A DNA stretch of 53,949 nucleotides, from positions 1 to 53,949 of IMG/VR virus record IMGVR_UViG_3300021093_000101. The stretch is one strand, 5' to 3'. Shown here in pieces: positions 50,389-53,949 of the stretch. Below the pieces are notes generated by a model. It ran no database searches. It was not told where the DNA came from and saw only the letters and a program-made list of their open reading frames with translations. This DNA is from a virus. A program made the position numbers and the translations under genes. The first letter of the stretch is position 1. Each line of letters begins with the position of its first letter.

Positions 50389-51748
50389 TGAATTTGCCGA
50401 GCATGTGCTAAAAACGCCGTTATGGCCGCGTCAACAACGTGTGCTCAATAGCTTGTTTGAAGATAAAATCAGCCATGCCATTTGGTCGATGGGACGACGC
50501 AGTGGCAAAACTTTCATGGCATCAGTGGCTGCCACTTACATGGCATTCTGTCAAGACGAAGTGTTCCGTAGGAAGGTCAGGAAAGGGGAAAAGTGGTATG
50601 TGGTGACAGTGGCTAACGACTTGGGACAGTCCAAGATTGCTCTTGATAACATTCGCCAATTAATTATCAACAGCCCTTTAGAGCAAGAAATTGTTCGCGA
50701 AACAGCGTTAGAAATTGAACTAAGCAATGGCTGTGTGTTCCAAGCCATTCCAGCATCGGCACGCGCCTCTCGGGGTAAAGCAGTATGTGCAGTGGTTATG
50801 GACGAGCTGGCTTTCTCAATTGATGGTGATGCAAATAGGGGCGCTGAAGCGATGTACACAGCTCTTGCCCCTTCCATTGCTCAGTTCGGGAAATACGGAA
50901 AAGTTATTGAACTTTCATCGCCATGGTTGACAAGTGGTTTGTTTTATGACCATTTCAAACAAGCTCAAAGCGGCGACTTTCCTGGCATGCAAGCTTTGCA
51001 AATTCCCACCTGGGAAATCAATCCAAGCCTGCCTTTTGATTGCGACTTCCTGCAAAACGCCAGGAAGAAAGACGAAGAATCGTTTTGGGTGGAATATGGC
51101 GCTCAGTTTAGAAGCAATAATGCCGTGCTATTGGCGCCAGAGATTGTAGATATTGCTGTGAATAAAGACCGCACCATTCTTCCTCCAAAGAAAGAATTTA
51201 TGGGCACCTATGTGCTAGCCCTTGACCCTGCCCGTGGCGGCGTGGGCCGAGACGATTACACGGCTTGCATTGTTCATTACGAAGGCCAAAGGCTAATCGT
51301 GGACAAGTTTCATTCCTTCGAGCCTGATTTTGATATTGCTGGCAAGAAAGAAGTAAATATTGCAAAGGTGGAAGAATGGATTAAAGAACACCATCGCATT
51401 TACGACTTTGCCAGCATCGTGCTTGACCAGTTCAACTCCAGCGGCACCATCCAGACTCTTGCAAAAGAATTTCCCGTGGCAGAACTTGCCTGGTCAGTAA
51501 GTACCAAAATGAAAGCATTTAGCAAGATGAAAGAGCTTTTTAATGCTGGGCTTATGGAGCTATACCCCCACAAAAAAGCAGTGTGGCAACTTAAAAACTT
51601 GGGAGTTATTTATAGGCAGAGTGGGCAATGGAGCGTCACTGGTGGTAAAGAAACTGGCGTGGACGACTTTGCTTTTGCACTAGCTGGTGCCATTCTTGAA
51701 GCATCAAAAGACGATGATATTGATTGGCTGAATAGTCTCATTCGCTAA
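50375..51748 (+). CDS. terL: Terminase large subunit
   Basis: 457 residues. ATPase: MGRRSGKTFMAS (Walker A 40-46), CAVVMDELAF (Walker B, 138-146), VIELSSPW (motif III). Nuclease: YVLALDPARGGVGRDDYTAC (first Asp 284), IVLDQFNSSG (second Asp), GVDDFAFALAGA (third). It pumps DNA into the procapsid and cuts concatemers. Length is typical. No small-subunit gene is evident on either side: upstream lies a nuclease-like gene, downstream three small genes of unknown role. Confidence 0.95.
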   Translation: MLRCSEFAEHVLKTPLWPRQQRVLNSLFEDKISHAIWSMGRRSGKTFMASVAATYMAFCQDEVFRRKVRKGEKWYVVTVANDLGQSKIALDNIRQLIINSPLEQEIVRETALEIELSNGCVFQAIPASARASRGKAVCAVVMDELAFSIDGDANRGAEAMYTALAPSIAQFGKYGKVIELSSPWLTSGLFYDHFKQAQSGDFPGMQALQIPTWEINPSLPFDCDFLQNARKKDEESFWVEYGAQFRSNNAVLLAPEIVDIAVNKDRTILPPKKEFMGTYVLALDPARGGVGRDDYTACIVHYEGQRLIVDKFHSFEPDFDIAGKKEVNIAKVEEWIKEHHRIYDFASIVLDQFNSSGTIQTLAKEFPVAELAWSVSTKMKAFSKMKELFNAGLMELYPHKKAVWQLKNLGVIYRQSGQWSVTGGKETGVDDFAFALAGAILEASKDDDIDWLNSLIR

Positions 51749-51823
51749 TCGCAAATAGCAAATGGCCTGACAGTGTGTAGAATTTTCAACATTGCTGAAA
51801 AAGCATTTTTATGAAAATTAACG

Positions 51824-52000
51824 ATGAACAACTTTGATTTATCACTAAAAGAGGCCACTTATTTAGTGGCCTTGCTAGAGGCAGACAATCAAACGGCCCT
51901 GCAGCTTCTTTCTGCGGATCATTTTTACGAGCCTTCTTTGCTTCCTCGCCTCAAAAAGCATCAGCAAGGCTTGAAACAGCAACAGTTAAATCCGGCGTAG
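51824..52000 (+). CDS. 58-residue hypothetical protein after terL
   Basis: ATG at 51824: starts MNNFDLSLKEATYLVALLEA, then ALQLLSADHFYEPSLLPRLK and a Gln/Lys-rich end. It is a small two-helix protein. The bases at 51853-51871 form a 7-bp perfect hairpin (GGCCACT, loop, AGTGGCC) inside the gene, which could act as attenuator. An out-of-frame 8-codon ORF (51811-51837) overlaps the start. Between terL and this gene are 75 bases without other features. No family recognised. Confidence 0.55.
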   Translation: MNNFDLSLKEATYLVALLEADNQTALQLLSADHFYEPSLLPRLKKHQQGLKQQQLNPA

Positions 52001-52025
52001 ACTAGGAAAACACGCCTTACTTCCC

Positions 52026-52265
52026 ATGGCTCTCTCTGCAGCGGCTGAGGAGGCTTTTCATGCGGCAATTGAAGCTGCTTATGCCATGGAAGATGCAGTG
52101 AAGCTATGGGGAAGAGAAGATAGGAGATCTTTGCTGGCCTATGAAACGTATGAGGCCCGCATGCAAAAATATTACGAATTAACACACAATTATCGCGAAC
52201 GCTTTTGGAGCAGGATTTGCAGCAAGGAGCCATGGCTGCCCAATTGTCGCCTATATGATGTGTAG
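52026..52265 (+). CDS. 79-residue hypothetical protein
   Basis: ATG at 52026 (context TTCCCATG). ALSAAAEEAFHAAIEAAYAM is a helix; SLLAYETYEARMQKYYELTH and RERFWSRICSKEPWLPN follow, with many aromatic and charged residues. It may be a small helical binding protein. A candidate small terminase by position and helical content only; no HTH motif can be shown. Confidence 0.55.
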   Translation: MALSAAAEEAFHAAIEAAYAMEDAVKLWGREDRRSLLAYETYEARMQKYYELTHNYRERFWSRICSKEPWLPNCRLYDV

Positions 52266-52267
52266 CC

Positions 52268-52396
52268 ATGGTGAAGTTTTGCTTTTCGCTCCATGGCAAT
52301 CGCTATGAAGAGTGGGTGCCGTTTCACTGGGCTCGTCATAGAAATAAGCAATTGTTCCTAGAAGGCGCTGCCGTATACTGGTCGGAAGTCTGCTAA
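52268..52396 (+). CDS. 42-residue hypothetical protein
   Basis: ATG at 52268, 2 bases after the previous stop. The product VKFCFSLHGNRYEEWVPFHW then RHRNKQLFLEGAAVYW is aromatic-rich with a mixed charge and looks like a small beta/alpha protein. It is the last plus-strand gene before the non-coding RNA-like region. No family recognised. Confidence 0.5.
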   Translation: MVKFCFSLHGNRYEEWVPFHWARHRNKQLFLEGAAVYWSEVC

Positions 52397-52438
52397 GCTT
52401 CTTAAGCTTCCTGCAGGAGCCCACTAGGCGCCTAGTGG
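52395..52438. repeat. Cluster of three short palindromes
   Basis: Three inverted repeats follow one another: AAGCTT CTT AAGCTT (52395-52409), TCCTGCAGGA (52409-52418, perfect) and CCACTAGGCGCCTAGTGG (52421-52438, perfect 18 bases). They occupy the start of the longest non-coding stretch in the window. Possible binding or processing sites for packaging or replication; the function is unknown. Confidence 0.7.
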
Positions 52439-52447
52439 TATTTAATA

Positions 52448-52469
52448 GGGGAGGGCTTCGGCTCTCTCC
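52448..52469 (+). ncRNA. UUCG-tetraloop RNA hairpin
   Basis: GGGGAGGGC, loop TTCG, GCTCTCTCC gives a 9-bp stem with two G-U pairs closed by C(UUCG)G, one of the most stable RNA tetraloops. The G-U pairs mean the hairpin is better as plus-strand RNA than as its complement, so it probably acts in a plus-strand transcript, perhaps as RNA 3'-end protection with the terminator 2 bases downstream. Confidence 0.65.
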
Positions 52470-52471
52470 GC

Positions 52472-52498
52472 CCAACATCCTCGTCAATGTTGGTTTTT
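52472..52498 (+). terminator. Intrinsic terminator downstream of terL transcript
   Basis: CCAACAT, 8-base loop, ATGTTGG, then TTTTT: a clean 7-bp stem plus U-tract on the plus strand. It would end transcription from terL and its three small followers, or process it before the structured RNA region. Confidence 0.85.
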
Positions 52499-52532
52499 AG
52501 GGATTCCGTGGTTTTGTAGGCCCCTGGTATCC

Positions 52533-52552
52533 TGGGCGAGTTGAAGCGCCCA
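52533..52552 (+). ncRNA. Hairpin between terminator and three-way junction
   Basis: TGGGCG, loop AGTTGAAG, CGCCCA: a perfect 6-bp GC-rich stem. It lies between the terminator (ending 52498) and the junction-like RNA (52563). It may be part of one larger RNA spanning 52500-52615. The remaining bases 52499-52532 show only a weak pairing (GGATTCC with GGTATCC). Confidence 0.45.
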
Positions 52553-52562
52553 TGATGAAGCA

Positions 52563-52615
52563 AGGCAGAGCACTGGCCGCACCAGTTGATCGTCTATTGC
52601 GACGAAACTCTGCCT
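52563..52615 (+). ncRNA. Predicted compact three-way-junction RNA
   Basis: AGGCAGAG pairs with CTCTGCCT (8 bp) and encloses two perfect 5-bp hairpins: ACTGG-CCGCA-CCAGT and TCGTC-TATTGC-GACGA, with only 1, 3 and 2 unpaired bases at the joint. The 53-base element ends 4 bases before the tRNA. It has the layout of a small ribozyme or tRNA-like processing element, but the hammerhead core is not matched (no CUGAUGA). No known family is recognised. Confidence 0.5.
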
Positions 52616-52619
52616 CTTC

Positions 52620-52695
52620 GCCCCTGTAGCCCAATCAGGCAGTAGGCAAACGACTTAAAATCGTTCAAGTGCAGGTTCAAATCCTGCCAGGGGCA
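52620..52695 (+). tRNA. tRNA with anticodon UAA (Leu by anticodon; short variable loop)
   Basis: A full cloverleaf of 76 bases: acceptor GCCCCTG/CAGGGGC (7 bp), weak D arm GCC/GGC with GG in the loop, anticodon stem AACGA/TCGTT with loop CTTAAAA (anticodon TAA), variable CAAGT, T arm GCAGG-TTCAAAT-CCTGC, discriminator A, and no encoded CCA. The anticodon reads UUA (Leu). Bacterial tRNA-Leu normally has a long variable arm, whereas this has five bases, a class I shape. The charging identity is therefore uncertain. Confidence 0.9.
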
Positions 52696-52741
52696 TCTGG
52701 TAAGCTAAAAGAACGTTCACCCTTTTAGGGGCGCATGCAAG

Positions 52742-52763
52742 CCAGGCACGGAACGGGGCCTGG
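52742..52763 (+). promoter_or_regulatory. Leader hairpin before the 33-residue ORF
   Basis: CCAGGC, 10-base loop ACGGAACGGG, GCCTGG forms a 6-bp stem that ends about 6 bases before the GGAGG of the small ORF at 52780. It could influence ribosome access. The 46 bases between tRNA and hairpin include CCC-TTTTA-GGG, another weak stem. Confidence 0.4.
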
Positions 52764-52779
52764 ATCATGGAGGAACGCC

Positions 52780-52881
52780 ATGAACAAGCTCATGCTTGTG
52801 AAGCTTCAGCTTCTAAAAGCCGCTCGGCTTCGCGAGGCCCAGTTGGCTTCAATCACTGGCTATCGCCTTTGCCTCGCTTGA
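52780..52881 (+). CDS. 33-residue basic helical peptide with strong ribosome site
   Basis: GGAGG lies 7 bases before the ATG at 52780, the best ribosome site in this part. The product MNKLMLVKLQLLKAARLREA then QLASITGYRLCLA is a Leu/Lys/Arg amphipathic helix. The stop is 3 bases before the convergent DUF4278-like gene. It may be a real microprotein co-transcribed with the tRNA. Family unknown. Confidence 0.5.
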   Translation: MNKLMLVKLQLLKAARLREAQLASITGYRLCLA

Positions 52882-52884
52882 GGC

Positions 52885-53043
52885 TTATTTCCAGCCGCTC
52901 TTGTCTATTTGGCAAGGGCGGTATTTTTGTCCTCTGTATTTCAGCCAAAGTGCAGGGCGATGCACCCATTGCCACCAAGAAGTGAATTCTTCGGCGGCCT
53001 CTTCCTTGTAGTAAGGCACACCACGGTACACAAGTGTAGTCAT
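52885..53043 (-). CDS. DUF4278-like small protein
   Basis: 52 residues from the ATG at 53043: TTLVYRGVPYYKEEAAEEFT, then LKYRGQKYRP. The LxYRGVxY and YRGQxY pair is the DUF4278 pattern, nearly confined to cyanobacteria and their phages. Function is unknown. It supports a cyanobacterial host. The frame is open 17 codons upstream without a better start. Confidence 0.7.
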   Translation of the reverse strand: MTTLVYRGVPYYKEEAAEEFTSWWQWVHRPALWLKYRGQKYRPCQIDKSGWK

Positions 53044-53127
53044 TGCTACGAAAGCAATTTCTTCAATGCTACGCCTGTAAAATTGCTCAATCATTCTCTT
53101 GCTGCTACATTAATTGTTAAGAAAATA

Positions 53128-53325
53128 TTATTCCTCTTGTTTGTGAATGTAAGTTTTAAGCTCATGCAAATAAGTTCTTAATTGAGCAGCTTTCGCTAGG
53201 TGCCAAGGGTCACGATGGAGGAAATATAAGCGCATGTGTTCATCAACTGCTTTTAACAATTGATGAATAATGGGATTCCATGGCGCTCTAATGGGCGTGT
53301 TGAACGTCCGTTTGCGCTCGTCCAT
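53128..53325 (-). CDS. Small basic hypothetical protein
   Basis: 65 residues from the ATG at 53325 (AAGGGCG just upstream; an upstream start would add 7). PIRAPWNPIIHQLLKAVDEH then LYFLHRDPWHLAKAAQLRTY is helical, rich in His/Arg/Leu, ending in a helix LHELKTYIHKQEE. It overlaps the metallophosphoesterase gene by 38 bases. No family recognised. Confidence 0.55.
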   Translation of the reverse strand: MDERKRTFNTPIRAPWNPIIHQLLKAVDEHMRLYFLHRDPWHLAKAAQLRTYLHELKTYIHKQEE

Positions 53326-53860
53326 CGCCCTTGAAATAGGCAACAATGTCTTCTAATGCTACAGGCGTAAAATTGTTTCTCTCTACACATCCGTTGAAAT
53401 AACGACGATCAACATCTCCATCTTTAAGCACTAAATGGCAATGCAAGTGTCCATGAACATTGCCTTGATAGTGCCCTTGAAGATTATCGGGATGCACGGG
53501 AATGTGCGTGAAGATAAGGCCGCCAAGCATGGTAGAACCACCATGGTAGAAATGAGCGCCACGAATGTCTTCAAAATGCTCTGCGTAATCTTTAAGCTTA
53601 AAACAATCATGATTGCCCCTTATCAAAATCTTTCTTCCATTACACTTAGCCAAGTTAGCTAAGCCACTCCTAGGAATTGCAACGTCGCCCAAGTGATACA
53701 CAGTGTCTTTAGCTTTGACCACGGAGTTCCATCGCTCCACCATTGTCTCGTCCATTTCTTCAACAGAATCAAAAGGACGCAATGGGGAACCATCGGGCTG
53801 GATGAACGACAAGCTTTTGGCATGTCCCCAGTGGGTGTCTCCAATGACAAAGGCGCTCAT
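53288..53860 (-). CDS. Calcineurin-like metallophosphoesterase
   Basis: 190 residues with all metallophosphatase motifs in order: FVIGDTHWGH (D-x-H), YHLGDVAI (GD), ILIRGNHD (GNHD), FTHIPVH (H), NVHGHLH (GHxH). Such phage enzymes are phosphodiesterases or phosphatases with substrates such as cyclic nucleotides or RNA termini; substrate not known here. An upstream terminator lies 7 bases before the start, so it probably has its own promoter or escapes by read-through. Confidence 0.88.
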   Translation of the reverse strand: MSAFVIGDTHWGHAKSLSFIQPDGSPLRPFDSVEEMDETMVERWNSVVKAKDTVYHLGDVAIPRSGLANLAKCNGRKILIRGNHDCFKLKDYAEHFEDIRGAHFYHGGSTMLGGLIFTHIPVHPDNLQGHYQGNVHGHLHCHLVLKDGDVDRRYFNGCVERNNFTPVALEDIVAYFKGDGRAQTDVQHAH

Positions 53861-53866
53861 GAGAAA

Positions 53867-53882
53867 GGGGGCTTTCGCCCCC
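53867..53882 (-). terminator. Hairpin terminator before the metallophosphoesterase gene
   Basis: On the minus strand GGGGGC, loop GAAA (a GNRA tetraloop), GCCCCC, then TTTCTC. A 6-bp all-GC stem with moderate U-tract, 7 bases after the stop of the partial gene at the right edge. The stem and loop are perfect; the tail is weak. Confidence 0.6.
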
Positions 53883-53889
53883 TAGCCTA

Positions 53890-53949
53890 TCAAGCCCGAC
53901 CGTAAGAAGGTAGGTCGTAATTTGGTGCCTCAAAGAAAGCAATTTGCCT
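53890..53949 (-). CDS. Hypothetical protein, 5' part missing (runs in from right edge)
   Basis: The last 19 codons and stop of a minus-strand gene: ends RQIAFFEAPNYDLPSYGRA. It stops just before a hairpin terminator, which supports coding. The upstream part lies outside the window. If the contig were circular with 3n+2 bases missing at the joint, it would continue in frame from the gene at 1-172. Family unknown. Confidence 0.45.
   Translation of the reverse strand, partial: RQIAFFEAPNYDLPSYGRA

Noticed and set aside
52500-52560. Second tRNA upstream of the tRNA(UAA)
   Set aside because: The region has hairpins, but no 7-base anticodon loop, T-loop or matching acceptor stem could be placed.
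52563-52615. Hammerhead ribozyme at the three-way junction
   Set aside because: The three stems and a GAAA-like joint look suggestive, but the CUGAUGA core and the NUH cleavage site are absent in every assignment of stems I tried.
1-53949. Integrase, transposase, CRISPR array, toxin-antitoxin pair
   Set aside because: I looked for their motifs and repeat patterns and saw none. The regular repeats are coding repeats in fibre genes, not spacer arrays.

Overview
This window reads as most, perhaps nearly all, of the genome of a long-tailed double-stranded DNA phage of the siphovirus type, very probably a cyanophage. The phage assignment rests on a complete set of recognisable structural genes: large terminase, DUF1073-type portal, MuF-like protein, protease-scaffold, DUF2184-type capsid protein, connector genes, tail tube, frameshifted tail chaperones, a 2413-residue tape measure, tip proteins and fibres. 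The cyanobacterial host is an inference from a DUF4278-like gene, ThyX, a DUF3310 gene, MANTVRIKRR/LRSSTADKRP-type fibre N-termini, and starts that often lack a Shine-Dalgarno and sit directly after ACC. No integrase, DNA polymerase, RNA polymerase or small terminase gene was recognised. Both ends cut through minus-strand genes.

Layout. (1) 1-2516, minus: two small genes and a Zn-finger/TOPRIM/RecA-type primase-helicase. (2) 2664-11486, mostly plus: an early module with an RHH regulator, a ParB-like DGQHR protein, a Sak3-type annealase, a RecB-like nuclease, a small protein with an SSB-like tip, a dCTP-deaminase-family protein, a second nuclease, ThyX and a DUF3310 protein. It ends in a lysis region with small membrane proteins and a C39-like peptidase. 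(3) 11404-40723, minus, read from right to left: protease-scaffold, cement protein, capsid, connectors, tail tube, G/GT chaperones with a clear -1 frameshift site, tape measure, tip proteins, then about 14 kb of fibre and adhesion genes rich in short repeats. (4) 40785-47089: a regulator, three small genes, then six glycan genes (DUF4422, GT32-like and GT4 glycosyltransferases; an FAD oxidoreductase on the plus strand; a TIM-barrel sugar isomerase; an SDR epimerase). This block sits between protease and MuF/portal and so splits the head module. (5) 47106-51748: MuF-like protein and portal (minus), then a PD-(D/E)XK-like protein and TerL (plus). (6) 51824 to the end: small genes, a 380-base non-coding stretch full of RNA-like structure with one tRNA, a DUF4278 gene and a metallophosphoesterase.

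How it works together (inference): primase-helicase, annealase and nucleases handle replication and recombination, possibly using host polymerase. ThyX, the deaminase relative and DUF3310 adjust nucleotide pools. The glycan block may decorate the virion or alter the host surface. The features I would look at first are the glycan block inside the head genes, an apparently permuted M23 peptidase domain in the tape measure, the structured RNA locus at 52.4-52.8 kb with a short-armed tRNA(UAA), the deaminase homologue with Cys at the catalytic Glu position, and the G/GT frameshift signal.
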